From contig CAWFGC010000009.1 in NCBI GenBank assembly GCA_963815185.1, positions 1,137,106 to 1,201,105 of the forward strand: a stretch of 64,000 bases of DNA, written 5' to 3'. Both the position numbers and the translations under genes were made by a program. Positions 12,028-20,685 of this stretch are shown here, piece after piece. Origin of the DNA: SHZL01 sp963815185 (GTDB lineage Bacteria; Pseudomonadota; Gammaproteobacteria; Xanthomonadales; SZUA-36). Below the pieces are notes generated by a model. The model was not told where the DNA came from, did not search any database, and worked only from the letters and a program-made list of their open reading frames with translations. How positions within the stretch are numbered: the first letter of the stretch is position 1; each line of letters opens with the position of its first letter.

Positions 12028-12791
12028 ATTGGGAAGCGGTGGAATGGACGATCGTGGGTCCGGCAATGGTGGCGGGCCTTCTGGTGCTCAGCACGCATGT
12101 GCCGCTGGGCCAGGTGGTGCTCAAGCGCGGCATTATTTTTATCGACCTGGCGATCGCCCAGGTGGCGGGTCTCGGCGTGATTGCCTCCAGCGCCTTTGGC
12201 TGGGATGAGAGTCCGTTGCTGGTGCAAGTCGCCGCGGTGAGCGCCGCACTGCTGGCCGCGGCCGGCCTGAACTGGAGTGAGAAGCGCTGGCCGCAGACCC
12301 AGGAAGCGTTGATCGGGACGCTGTTCGTGCTGGCCGCCACCGGAAGCATTTTGCTCTTGTCGGAAAATCCGCACGGTGGCGAGCACCTCAAGGACCTCCT
12401 GGTCGGGCAGATTCTGTGGACGACCTGGAGCATGCTGGCCGTCATCGGCGTGCTCTATGCAGTCCTGTTGACGATTTGGTTCAAGGCCGGGGAAAAGCTG
12501 GGTCATATCGGCTTTTACGTGACGTTTGCCTTCGTCGTTACCGCATCGGTGCAGGTCGTGGGCGTCTACCTGGTGTTCGCCAGCCTGATCCTGCCGGCAT
12601 TGGCCACACGCCGTTTACACGGTACCCCGCGATTGTGGGCGGGCTATGCCATCGGTGCGGTGTCCTACATTGTCGGCATCGTCGTCTCTGCCGTACTGGA
12701 TTTTCCCACCGGGGCCGTGGTGGTCTGGGCGATGGCATTGGTGGCGGTCATTTCCGGCGCGTGGATTGGCCGGAAGACTGCCGTGACCTGA
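12024..12791 (+). CDS. znuB: Metal ABC transporter permease, ZnuB-like
   Basis: The 255-residue inner-membrane protein has about seven to eight hydrophobic segments and the ABC-3 family pattern (GQVVLKRGIIFIDLAIAQVA early, VVGVYLVFASLILPALATRR late). It would form the channel for zinc or manganese brought by the upstream binding protein. No ABC ATPase (ZnuC) gene is present before or after it in this locus, so the energising subunit must be encoded elsewhere or shared. The ATGA overlap with znuA supports an operon. Confidence 0.88.
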   Translation: MNWEAVEWTIVGPAMVAGLLVLSTHVPLGQVVLKRGIIFIDLAIAQVAGLGVIASSAFGWDESPLLVQVAAVSAALLAAAGLNWSEKRWPQTQEALIGTLFVLAATGSILLLSENPHGGEHLKDLLVGQILWTTWSMLAVIGVLYAVLLTIWFKAGEKLGHIGFYVTFAFVVTASVQVVGVYLVFASLILPALATRRLHGTPRLWAGYAIGAVSYIVGIVVSAVLDFPTGAVVVWAMALVAVISGAWIGRKTAVT

Positions 12792-12885
12792 AACTTCCCA
12801 TGCATGGTGTCCGGGTTGATCGATGGTTTTCTCGCAGGTGCGGGAGGAGTACCCTCCGCATTGAAGACCCGACAGGAGGGTAACA

Positions 12886-13344
12886 ATGGCAGGATTGTAT
12901 TTCGAAGAATTCCATCTTGGTCAGAAATTCACGCACGCCATCCGCAGGACCGTGACCGAAGCGGATAATGTATTTTTCACGGCGCTGACCCATAACCCCG
13001 CGGCGCTGCACCTCGACGAGGAGTATTGCCGCGAACATACCGAATTCGGTACGCGGGTGGTCAACAGCGCTTTTACGCTGGGTCTGATGGTGGGCATTTC
13101 AGTCGGCGATACGACGCTGGGCACAACGGTGGCCAACCTCGGTTGGGATGAGGTCCGTTTCCCCGGCCCCGTATTCCACGGCGACACCCTGCGGGTCGAA
13201 TCCGAAGTCCTGGAACTGCGGGAAAGCCAGTCCCGTCCGCATAACGGCATCGTGATATTTGCCCACCGCGCCTACAATCAGAAAAATGAATTGGTTGCGA
13301 GTTGCAAGCGCTCCGCGCTGATGTTGCGGAAACCGGCGCCATGA
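12886..13344 (+). CDS. MaoC-family (hot-dog fold) dehydratase
   Basis: This 152-residue single hot-dog protein contains the MaoC/hydratase signature: FTALTHNPAALHLDEEYC around residues 30-47, with the hydratase D/N-H pair region. RFPGPVFHGDTLRVESEV follows. It likely hydrates an enoyl-CoA such as mesaconyl-CoA. A strong ribosome site (GGAGGG) lies eight bases before the ATG. Its stop overlaps the start of a CitE-like lyase by 4 bases, a pairing seen in C4/C5-dicarboxyl-CoA metabolism. The exact substrate cannot be read from the sequence. Confidence 0.82.
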   Translation: MAGLYFEEFHLGQKFTHAIRRTVTEADNVFFTALTHNPAALHLDEEYCREHTEFGTRVVNSAFTLGLMVGISVGDTTLGTTVANLGWDEVRFPGPVFHGDTLRVESEVLELRESQSRPHNGIVIFAHRAYNQKNELVASCKRSALMLRKPAP

Positions 13345-14213
13345 AGTTGCGCTCGCTGCTGTTCATTCCCGCCGATAGCGAGAGGAAACTGCACAAAGGG
13401 GATGAGGTCGCGGCCGACGGCTTGATTCTCGACCTCGAGGACGCCGTTAGCGCAGCGAACAAGCCGGCCGCCCGCAAGCTGGCGCATGACTATCTGGCGG
13501 AGCGCCCGGGGAACCGCAGCAGCCAGCTATGGGTGCGCATCAACCCCGTGTTCACAGCCGAATCGGGAAGAGACCTGGAAAGTGTGATGTCCGGCCGGCC
13601 GGATGGTATCGTTCAACCCAAAATCCATGGTCCGGACGACGTCATCGAACTCGGTCTGAAACTCGACCGGCTGGAAACAGAACTCGGCATTGAACGGGGA
13701 TCCACCCGTATCCTGCCCGTGGCTACCGAGACCCCGCAAGCCATGTTTTCAATGGGTCGGTTTTCGCACTGCGGCCCCCGCCTGGCGGCCCTGACCTGGG
13801 GTGCCGAAGATCTCAGCGCGGCGATTGGTGCGATGAGCAACAAGGATGGTGAGGGTAACTGGACTTTTCCATTTCAGCTCGCGCGCGCGTTTTGCCTGTT
13901 TGCCGCCAGCGCCGCCGGCGTGCCGGCGATTGACACCCTGTATGCGGATTTCCGTGATGCGGCCGGCCTGCGTGCGTCCTGTGACATGGCGCGCCGCGAT
14001 GGTTTCAGCGGCAAGCTTGCCATTCATCCAGCCCAGGTCGATGTGATCAACCAGGCATTTACGCCCAGTGCGGATGAGATCGCCCACGCACAGCGCGTGG
14101 TGGCGGCATTTGCCGCGCAGCCGGATGCGGGCACCCTGGCCCTGGATGGTCAAATGCTGGATTTCCCGCACCTGATACAGGCGCGCAAGATATTGCTGCT
14201 GGCGGATTTGTAA
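13341..14213 (+). CDS. CitE-like CoA lyase (HpcH/HpaI aldolase family)
   Basis: The 290-residue TIM-barrel protein begins MKLRSLLFIPADSERKL, the classic CitE/malyl-CoA lyase start, with GLILDLEDAV (metal/substrate loop), LWVRINP and the later GKLAIHPAQVDVIN. Members cleave or form citryl-, malyl-, methylmalyl- or citramalyl-CoA. Being alone without citrate-lyase alpha and gamma subunits, it is not citrate lyase; malyl- or citramalyl-CoA lyase is more likely. Start ATG 13341 overlaps the MaoC stop. The two genes probably act in one pathway (hydration then cleavage of a branched C5-CoA). Confidence 0.82.
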   Translation: MKLRSLLFIPADSERKLHKGDEVAADGLILDLEDAVSAANKPAARKLAHDYLAERPGNRSSQLWVRINPVFTAESGRDLESVMSGRPDGIVQPKIHGPDDVIELGLKLDRLETELGIERGSTRILPVATETPQAMFSMGRFSHCGPRLAALTWGAEDLSAAIGAMSNKDGEGNWTFPFQLARAFCLFAASAAGVPAIDTLYADFRDAAGLRASCDMARRDGFSGKLAIHPAQVDVINQAFTPSADEIAHAQRVVAAFAAQPDAGTLALDGQMLDFPHLIQARKILLLADL

Positions 14214-14295
14214 AAGACCCGTTGCTCTTTGCGGGACTGATCCGCCGTCCATGACAGTTCTGGACCGGCAAGTGCCATTGCTGCGATAATATATC

Positions 14296-15303
14296 ATGCA
14301 GGAATTATCCTTGAAAAACCGCCGCTTAAGTGTCGCGCCGATGATGGATTGGACGGACCGGCATTGCCGTTACTTCCATCGTCTGCTGACGTCTTCCGCC
14401 GTTCTTTATTCCGAAATGGTAACGACGGGTGCGCTGCTGCACGGCGATTGTGACCGCTTGCTGGCATTCGATGAAGCGGAACACCCGCTGGGACTGCAGC
14501 TCGGAGGCAGCGATCCGGCAGAGCTGGCGCGATGCGCCTGCATCGCGGCGGCGAAAGGCTACGATGAGATCAATCTGAATGTTGGTTGCCCATCCGATCG
14601 GGTGCAGCACGGACGTTTCGGTGCTTGTCTCATGCGCGAGCCCGAACTCGTTCGCGACGGTGTTTCCGCGATGCTGGAGGTGGTGGATATACCCGTCACC
14701 GTCAAAACACGACTCGGTATCGATGAGCTGGACAGCTACGAGTATTTCAGCGATTTCGTTCACACCGTGGCGCAATCGGGCTGCACGGTATTTGCCGTGC
14801 ATGCGCGCAAGGCATGGTTGGCAGGTCTGAGTCCCAGGGAAAATCGCGACATTCCAACACTGCGGTACGATTGGGTCTACCGCCTGAAGCGCGAACTGCC
14901 GCAATTGACGGTTATATTGAACGGTGGTGTGACTTCGACGGCGGAAGTGCTGCGGCATCTGCAGCACGTAGATGGCGTGATGCTGGGCCGGGCGGCTTAT
15001 CACAATCCCTGGGTGCTTGGAGAATGTGAGCAGGTACTGGGCAGTTACGCCGGCATGCCGGACCGGGCCAGCGCAGTTGTGGCGATGACTCGATATGCCG
15101 CGCTGCAAATTGCGCAGGGGGTGCCGGTGAAATGTATCAGCCGGCACATGCTGGGCCTGTTTCAGGGTTTGCCTGGCGCCAGGCGCTGGCGCCGCTATCT
15201 GTCCGAGCATGCCCATTTGGATGATACCGATGAGCGTTTGTTCATCAAGGCCATGGAATCCATGCGCGCCGTTCCCTGCGAACTGCGCCTTGCTTTGGCG
15301 TGA
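14296..15303 (+). CDS. dusA: tRNA-dihydrouridine(20/20a) synthase
   Basis: This 335-residue FMN-dependent TIM-barrel enzyme reduces U20/U20a in tRNA. Key features: SVAPMMDWTDRHCRYFHR at the N-terminus (FMN site; the HCR(Y/F) form is typical of DusA), the catalytic cysteine in NVGCPSDRVQ, VHARKAWL and NGGV near the FMN phosphate site. MLGLFQGLPGARRWRR in the C-terminal helical domain is characteristic of DusA rather than DusB/C. It has its own intergenic spaces on both sides. Confidence 0.95.
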   Translation: MQELSLKNRRLSVAPMMDWTDRHCRYFHRLLTSSAVLYSEMVTTGALLHGDCDRLLAFDEAEHPLGLQLGGSDPAELARCACIAAAKGYDEINLNVGCPSDRVQHGRFGACLMREPELVRDGVSAMLEVVDIPVTVKTRLGIDELDSYEYFSDFVHTVAQSGCTVFAVHARKAWLAGLSPRENRDIPTLRYDWVYRLKRELPQLTVILNGGVTSTAEVLRHLQHVDGVMLGRAAYHNPWVLGECEQVLGSYAGMPDRASAVVAMTRYAALQIAQGVPVKCISRHMLGLFQGLPGARRWRRYLSEHAHLDDTDERLFIKAMESMRAVPCELRLALA

Positions 15304-15363
15304 ACGCGGGGATCTGAAAATGCAGTTGATTGCGGGACAGGGCACTAGCAGGTATTCAAAGCC

Positions 15364-16281
15364 ATGATTACCCGCGACTGCGCATCTGATTCTGGAAAAG
15401 CTGCATGGCGGCGCGATTCCCGCCGATTCTCCGGCGGTTCCCAAGAGCATTTTCATGATCGAGCCGCTCGACTTTGCTGTCAGTGCCGAATCCGCGACGG
15501 ATAACCCCTACATGGATACTGCCGGCGCGGCGGACCCGGACCGGGCGCTGGAGCAATACATTAAACCTGTTGGCCATGATTCGGGAGCAGAGGAATTTCG
15601 GTGAAGAGTTTTCCCGGTAATTCCGAAACACCGGATGACGTGTTTCCGAATAATGTATTCGGTACCGCGCCGGGGCGCTTTATCGTGGGCCACATGTTGC
15701 ATCCGCTGCGACAGCGCGAAACCGCCCGCCAGGATATTCGCAATTACTTTGCCACGGCCGGTTACCAGACCATCGATCTGTCGGAACAGGATTGCGTGGC
15801 GGAACTGACCGGGCCACTGGTGATCGACCGCGCTCGCCGCCTGGGGTTTTGCGGTATGACTGGACGGGTTGATGAAGCCGGCCTCAAGGCCATGCACAAG
15901 GCCTTTGGCTTGCGGTTTACATTGCAATTTGACCTGCAGGAAAACGAATACCACACCAATGTCATCATGTCGGTACTGGCCGGCCGGGCCTGTGTGTTGC
16001 ATGCGGAGGCTTTTGTTCATGCCGCCATACCGTTGCACATTGCAAGTATTTACCGTGGACGGGTTGTTTACCTCGATCAAGCCGAAAAGGACGCATTCGC
16101 CGGCAATTGCATTGCCCTGACGCAACACGACCTGTTCATGAGCCAGACCGCGGCGGATGCGTTGCAACGGGATAATCGTGCGCTGCTGGAGTCCTGGGGA
16201 TTCAGGATTCATGCCGCTCCGCTGGACGAGATTGAGAAAGCCGGTGGCAGCCTGCGTTGCATGGTGGCCGAAGTCTATTGA
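15364..16281 (+). CDS. Arginine deiminase-related (amidinotransferase-fold) protein, frameshifted
   Basis: The C-terminal part (from about 15601) is clear: ETPDDVFPNNVFGTAPGRF, then AELTGPLVIDRARR, NEYHTNVIMSVLAGRACVLH and a late CMVAEVY carrying the catalytic-type cysteine. This is the CtlX/arginine-deiminase-like guanidino-modifying fold. The N-terminal part (SIFMIEPLDFAVSAESATDN, then DRALEQY) lies in another frame, and a short middle piece (LLAMIREQRNFG) in a third, giving breaks near 15565 and 15598. The true start is unclear: an in-frame TGA at 15365 limits the N-terminal frame. Substrate (citrulline, arginine or a methylated arginine) cannot be decided. Confidence 0.68.
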
Positions 16282-16413
16282 TGATAGCGGCGGGTCCGGT
16301 CCGTTACGCAGGGAGCGCGACAAGGGCCAGGTTCAATTTCCTGCAGCACTCTTGATTAACCGCCATGAATTTTCTGGAAATCGAACCTGACCCCACCAAG
16401 TCCTTTAAGGACC

Positions 16414-16447
16414 GATTCAGGTTGGATTCATTTAGATACTTTAGAAT
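16414..16447 (+). promoter_or_regulatory. Candidate PhoP-type box and -10 element
   Basis: The hexamer GATTCA occurs at 16414-16419 and again at 16425-16430, a direct repeat with an exact 11-base period. A -10-like TAGAAT follows at 16442-16447, 11 bases after the second hexamer. PhoP boxes in enterobacteria have this same architecture (two direct hexamers 11 bases apart, about 12 bases ahead of the -10). It precedes the PepSY/response-regulator/kinase operon, which suggests autoregulation. Confidence 0.45.
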
Positions 16448-16475
16448 AAAGCCAATTCATCTGGGAGATGTCGCG

Positions 16476-16725
16476 TTGCGTGGAGTTTGGCACCGAATTT
16501 TTCTGACCGTATTGCTGGCCTTTATGCTGCCGCTTACGGTCATGGCTCAAAGCCTGGACAAGGCGGCCCGGCAGGCCGCCAGCCAGTATGACGCCAAGAT
16601 TCTGTCTGCCCGCACGGTTGAGGAAGGCGACAGAGCAGGTACACGTCATCAAGCTGTTGACCCGCGATGGCGTGGTCAAGACCGTGCGCATTACCGTTCG
16701 CGACAAAAAGCCGAAGAAGCATTAA
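16476..16725 (+). CDS. PepSY-like small exported protein ahead of the two-component system (frameshift)
   Basis: The short protein has a hydrophobic N-terminal segment (FLTVLLAFMLPLTVMAQ) and then a PepSY-like half: QAASQYDAKILSARTVEEGD, continuing in another frame as HVIKLLTRDGVVKTVRITV, ending KKPKKH. The frame break is near 16635. I choose the TTG start at 16476 because GGGAG lies just upstream; no ATG fits as well. The TAA at 16723-16725 is 12 bases ahead of the response regulator. Small PepSY proteins next to PhoPQ-type systems are thought to modulate the sensor in the periplasm; that role is inference here. Confidence 0.6.
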
Positions 16726-16737
16726 CAGGGCCCAGCA

Positions 16738-17448
16738 ATGCGTGTACTCATTGTCGAAGATGATCCTGATTTGCGCGAAGCCCTGTCCGCACAATTGCGC
16801 CTGGCGGGTTTCGTTGTAGATGTGTCGGCGGATGGCCGCGAAGGATTGTATTTCGGCGAGGAGTTCCCGCTGGACCTGGCGATTATCGATCTGGGCCTGC
16901 CGGAGATTCCCGGACTGGAACTGATCCGCCGCTTGCGCGAGTCCGGCCGTGATTTCCCGATCCTGGTGCTGACTGCCCGCGCGGACTGGAAAGACAAGGT
17001 GGAGGGTCTGGAAGCTGGCGCCGACGACTATCTGACCAAGCCATTTCACAATGCCGAACTGATGGCCAGGGTCAACGCCCTGATCCGTCGTGCCGGAGGA
17101 CATGCGCGGCCGGAGGTCCACCTCGGACCGCTGGCCATAGACCTCTCGGCGCAGCGCGTCCGCCTGCACGGCGAGGAAGTCGATCTGACCACCTTCGAGT
17201 TCAAAGTTCTGCAGTACCTGGCCATGCACCCGGATGAAGTGGTCACCAAGTCCGCCCTGGCTGAACACATTTATGAGGAAGATGCGGAACGGGACAGCAA
17301 TGTCATCGAGGTCTTTGTCGGCCGCCTGCGGCGCAAGCTCGATCCCGGGGGGTCGCTGAACCTGATCGAGACTCTGCGCGGCCGCGGTTACCGCCTGGCC
17401 CTGGCCCCGCAATCGGACCCCGGAGACGGAAGCGGCGCAGGTGACTGA
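16738..17448 (+). CDS. phoP: OmpR-family response regulator, PhoP-like
   Basis: The 236-residue protein has a receiver domain (MRVLIVEDDPDLREAL; phospho-acceptor D51 in IIDLGLPEIPG; conserved K in DDYLTKPF near residue 101). A winged-helix DNA-binding domain from about 130 follows (DLTTFEFKVLQYLAMHPDEV, VEVFVGRLRRKLDP, RGRGYRLA). It binds DNA when phosphorylated by the kinase encoded immediately downstream, with an 8-base overlap. The PhoP label rests on overall resemblance and its PhoQ-like partner; other OmpR-type regulators cannot be excluded. Confidence 0.85.
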   Translation: MRVLIVEDDPDLREALSAQLRLAGFVVDVSADGREGLYFGEEFPLDLAIIDLGLPEIPGLELIRRLRESGRDFPILVLTARADWKDKVEGLEAGADDYLTKPFHNAELMARVNALIRRAGGHARPEVHLGPLAIDLSAQRVRLHGEEVDLTTFEFKVLQYLAMHPDEVVTKSALAEHIYEEDAERDSNVIEVFVGRLRRKLDPGGSLNLIETLRGRGYRLALAPQSDPGDGSGAGD

Positions 17449-18844
17449 AGCGCCGGCTGCTGCAGCGACCGGCGGCGGCCGGCGCTCGCGTCCCTTTTCC
17501 CTGCGGCTGCACATGGCCATCATCGCCACCGTGGTGCTGGCACTGGCGCTTGGCCTGGTGGGATTTGCACTGGCCGCGGCCAATCACCGCAGCGCGGTTT
17601 CGGCGCTGCAAGCACGTATGGAATCCTATGTTTACCTGGTGCTGGCCGCGACCGAGGTCGATGAAATCGGTGGCTTGCACATCAGCGAGGATCTGGGCGA
17701 CCCACGGCTGAATCAGCCGGGCTCGGGCATTTATGTGCATGTGCACGGCGCCAACTCGCATTGGAGTTCTCCTTCCTCACTGGGCTTGCGTTTGCCTGAA
17801 CTCAAAACCATCCCGGCGGCACAGTCCACTTTCTCCGAGCCCAGCGAATCCCTTGATTTTTACGCCTATCAATACGGTGTGGCCTGGCAGCTTGGAGACC
17901 GTCCGGCCCTGCCGCTAACCATTTCCGTGCTGGTCGACCCGGTGGAAATCGAGCGCCAGACAACTGCCTTCCGCCTGGGTTTGCAGCGCGCGCTGGGCAC
18001 CGCTGGGCTGATTCTCCTGTTGGCACAACTGCTGTTGATTTACCTGGGGTTCAGGCCCTTGGAAAAAGTCGCGCGTGATGTGGCCCGGGTCGAATCCGGA
18101 CAGGAGCAGCGGCTGCAGGGGCATTATCCGCGCGAGCTCGAGCCCCTGGTCCGCAATGTCAATCAATTGCTCGATACGGAAAAAGCCAATCAGCAACGTT
18201 ATCGCAATGCGCTGGATTCGCTGGCGCACAGTCTGAAGACCCCGCTGGCCATCTTGCGCACCGGACTGGAGGTTGACAGCCCGGCCTCGCGGGTGGCCAT
18301 GCGCAAGGCCACGGATGAAATGAACCAGTTGGTGACCACGCGCTTGCAGCGCGCTGCGGTCTCGGCCCGCCGCACCATGGCGCAGCCCATCGCCGTTGCG
18401 CCGGAAGCGGAACGCGTATTGGCCAGCCTGCAAAAGGTTTATTCTCACAGAATGATAGCAGCGGATGTCATCATCCCCGCTGACCTGGTTTTCTTTGGGG
18501 AGCAGAGGGATTTACTCGAAATGATGGGAAACCTGTTGGATAACGCGTTCAAGTACGGACACAGCAAGGTGCGCCTGAGTGCCGGGTCGGTAGACCCGAA
18601 AACCGTTCGCTCCGGGCTTTGGCTGCGCGTGGAAGACGACGGCCCGGGTATCGACAAAGCAGACTGGTCAGCGTTGCTGCAACGCGGCGTGCGCGGCGAT
18701 GAGCGGGGTGACGACAGGGCAGGAGGATATGGATTGGGTCTGGCTATTGTTCTTGAGTTGGTGACCGCTTATGGTGGCAAGATCGATATTGGTCACAGCG
18801 CCTGGGGCGGCGCCCGCATTGAACTCGAAATTCCCGGCTCCTGA
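17441..18844 (+). CDS. phoQ: Sensor histidine kinase, PhoQ-like
   Basis: This 467-residue inner-membrane kinase has a first transmembrane helix near residues 25-47, a periplasmic sensor of about 130 residues, and a second helix near 185-205. A HAMP-like linker precedes the phospho-acceptor histidine in SLAHSLKTPLAILRTGLEV. The ATPase domain has the N box NLLDNAFKYG, DDGPGI and GGYGLGLAI. It phosphorylates the upstream regulator. PhoQ-type sensors respond to divalent cations, antimicrobial peptides or acidity; whether this one does is not visible. It is co-transcribed with the PepSY and regulator genes. Confidence 0.83.
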   Translation: MTEAPAAAATGGGRRSRPFSLRLHMAIIATVVLALALGLVGFALAAANHRSAVSALQARMESYVYLVLAATEVDEIGGLHISEDLGDPRLNQPGSGIYVHVHGANSHWSSPSSLGLRLPELKTIPAAQSTFSEPSESLDFYAYQYGVAWQLGDRPALPLTISVLVDPVEIERQTTAFRLGLQRALGTAGLILLLAQLLLIYLGFRPLEKVARDVARVESGQEQRLQGHYPRELEPLVRNVNQLLDTEKANQQRYRNALDSLAHSLKTPLAILRTGLEVDSPASRVAMRKATDEMNQLVTTRLQRAAVSARRTMAQPIAVAPEAERVLASLQKVYSHRMIAADVIIPADLVFFGEQRDLLEMMGNLLDNAFKYGHSKVRLSAGSVDPKTVRSGLWLRVEDDGPGIDKADWSALLQRGVRGDERGDDRAGGYGLGLAIVLELVTAYGGKIDIGHSAWGGARIELEIPGS

Positions 18845-18862
18845 GCCGGCCCCATCCTGGAC

Positions 18863-19294
18863 ATGAACGAAACCGGCAAAACAAACAGGCACAAAAAAAA
18901 CACGGGCAGCCTGATGGATGGCGTTCCGCCAGGCATGGCCGAATTGCCGCGCGCCATCAAACTGCAACAGCGGGCTGCGCGCGCCGGCTTTGACTGGGCG
19001 GCGCCCGGGCCGGTGCTGGACAAATTGCAGGAGGAGTGTGCCGAATTGGTTGCCGCCATGGCGGCAGGGGATGCGGAGCAGGTCGAGGACGAGTTGGGCG
19101 ATCTGTTGTTTGTCGTCACCAATCTGGCGCGGCAGCTAAAAGTGGATCCCGCTGCCGCCCTGCATCGGGCTAATGGCAAGTTCGAACAACGCTTCCGGGC
19201 GCTGGAACGTCTGGCCGGCAAGCGCGAGCGTCTGCACAACATGTCGCTGGAAGAGATGGAAGCGCTGTGGCAGCAGGTGAAGGCCGATGAATGA
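18863..19294 (+). CDS. mazG: MazG-type nucleoside triphosphate pyrophosphohydrolase, C-terminal domain only
   Basis: The 143-residue protein matches the second domain of MazG: SLMDGVPPGMAELPRAIKLQ, then GFDWAAPGPVLDKLQEECAE and the metal-binding EDELGDLLFVVTNLA (EExxE...ExxD). Full-length MazG has two such domains in about 260 residues; the first is absent because the upstream kinase gene ends only 18 bases before. The start at 18863 lies ahead of an A-rich run (AAAAAAAA), so a lost base could also hide an extended N-terminus. It hydrolyses (d)NTPs to NMPs. Its stop overlaps rmuC by 8 bases. Confidence 0.8.
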   Translation: MNETGKTNRHKKNTGSLMDGVPPGMAELPRAIKLQQRAARAGFDWAAPGPVLDKLQEECAELVAAMAAGDAEQVEDELGDLLFVVTNLARQLKVDPAAALHRANGKFEQRFRALERLAGKRERLHNMSLEEMEALWQQVKADE

Positions 19295-20636
19295 CTGGTT
19301 GATCGGGCAGGGTATCGCCAGCCCGCAACTCGGACTGTGGGCCGGTTTGTTGCTCGGCATGCTGCTGGCGGTGCTGCTGGCCTGGTTCGCCTCACGCCGT
19401 GCGCTGCGCGCAGAGCAACGGCGCCTCCAACCCACGGTGCAGGCACTCGAATCCAGGCTACAAGCTGTGCTGGCCGAATTATCCCGCTCGGAACAGCAAT
19501 GCGCCGTCCTGGAGACGCGTGCTGCGGACCGTGAAGCGCATTTCCGCGAGCAGATCGCCAGGCTCGAGCAGGCGGAGCAGCGCCTGACGGAGAATTTCGA
19601 GCGGCTGGCCGGGAAGATCTTTGAGGAGCGCTCGGAGAAGCTGTCCGATCTCAATCGCAAACAACTGGATTCGCTGCTCAATCCGCTCAGCGAGAAACTT
19701 ACCGAGTTCCGCAACACCGTCACCGAGACGCACAAGAACGAAACCGCCCAGAACCAGGTACTGCAGGCCAAGCTGCGCGAACTGGAAAAACTCAATGTGC
19801 GCCTGCACGATGACGCTACAAACCTCACGCGGGCCTTGACCTCCAGCGCCAAGGCGCAGGGCAATTGGGGCGAGCAGCAACTGGAACGGCTGCTCAGTCT
19901 GGCCGGCCTGGAAAAAGGCCGCGAATACTCCACCCAGGTCTCGGTAACCAGCGAAAGTGGACAGCGCCTGCAGCCCGACCTGGTGCTGCACCTGCCCGAA
20001 GGCAAGTCCATCATCATGGACTCCAAGGTCTCGCTCAATGCCTGGACGCGCTATCAGTCGGAAACCGACCCGGAAATACGGGCCGGCTATTTGAAGGACC
20101 ACGTTCAGGCCTTGCGCGTGCATATCAAGACCCTGAGCGAAAAGCGCTATGCCGAGTTACCGGAACTGCAGGCCCTGGATTTCGTACTCCTGTTCATTCC
20201 CATCGAGGCAGCGCTGATCGAGGCCCTGCAAGCAGACCCGGAACTGCCGGTGTTTGCGCTGGAGCGCAAAGTGGCGCTGCTGTCGCCGACCAACCTGCTG
20301 GCCACCCTGCGCACCGTGGCCGCGGTCTGGTCCATCCACAAGCAAAACAGCAATGCGCTGGAAATCGCCGGCCGCGCAGGACTGCTGTATGACAAATTCG
20401 CCGGTTTCGTCGACAATCTGCGCTCCGTGGGTGACCGCCTGCGGCAGGCGCAGCAAAGCTACGACGAGGCCTTCAACCAGCTATCCAGCGGCAGCGGCAA
20501 TCTGCTGCGTCAAACCGAGATGTTGCGGGAACTGGGCGCACGGAATTCCAAACAACTGGATCCCAGGCTGGTGGAACAGGCGGATGAATCCAGCGAGGCG
20601 CTGTCGATGGTGAAAAGGCCGGAGGCAAAGCCATGA
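19287..20636 (+). CDS. rmuC: DNA recombination protein RmuC
   Basis: The 449-residue protein has one N-terminal membrane helix (GLWAGLLLGMLLAVLLAWF), a coiled coil of about 120 residues, and the RmuC nuclease-like core: SSAKAQGNWGEQQLERLL, LQPDLVLHLPEGKSIIMDSK and VALLSPTNLLATLRTV. RmuC limits recombination at inverted repeats and belongs to the PD-(D/E)xK-related fold. It overlaps the mazG stop by 8 bases and is the last gene of this run; a promoter for the next gene follows at 20657. Confidence 0.93.
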   Translation: MNDWLIGQGIASPQLGLWAGLLLGMLLAVLLAWFASRRALRAEQRRLQPTVQALESRLQAVLAELSRSEQQCAVLETRAADREAHFREQIARLEQAEQRLTENFERLAGKIFEERSEKLSDLNRKQLDSLLNPLSEKLTEFRNTVTETHKNETAQNQVLQAKLRELEKLNVRLHDDATNLTRALTSSAKAQGNWGEQQLERLLSLAGLEKGREYSTQVSVTSESGQRLQPDLVLHLPEGKSIIMDSKVSLNAWTRYQSETDPEIRAGYLKDHVQALRVHIKTLSEKRYAELPELQALDFVLLFIPIEAALIEALQADPELPVFALERKVALLSPTNLLATLRTVAAVWSIHKQNSNALEIAGRAGLLYDKFAGFVDNLRSVGDRLRQAQQSYDEAFNQLSSGSGNLLRQTEMLRELGARNSKQLDPRLVEQADESSEALSMVKRPEAKP

Positions 20637-20656
20637 AAAAAAAATACATTCCGAAA

Positions 20657-20685
20657 TTGACATTACTTGACATTTAACTGATAAT
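20657..20685 (+). promoter_or_regulatory. Sigma-70 promoter of the IPTL-CTERM gene
   Basis: TTGACA at 20657-20662, a 17-base spacer and GATAAT at 20680-20685 form an almost ideal sigma-70 promoter. It leaves a leader of about 190 bases before the ATG at 20879. A very similar stretch recurs at 22746-22774. Confidence 0.75.

Noticed and set aside
14326..15456. A 376-codon minus-strand frame
   Set aside because: It mirrors dusA and shows no recognisable domains.
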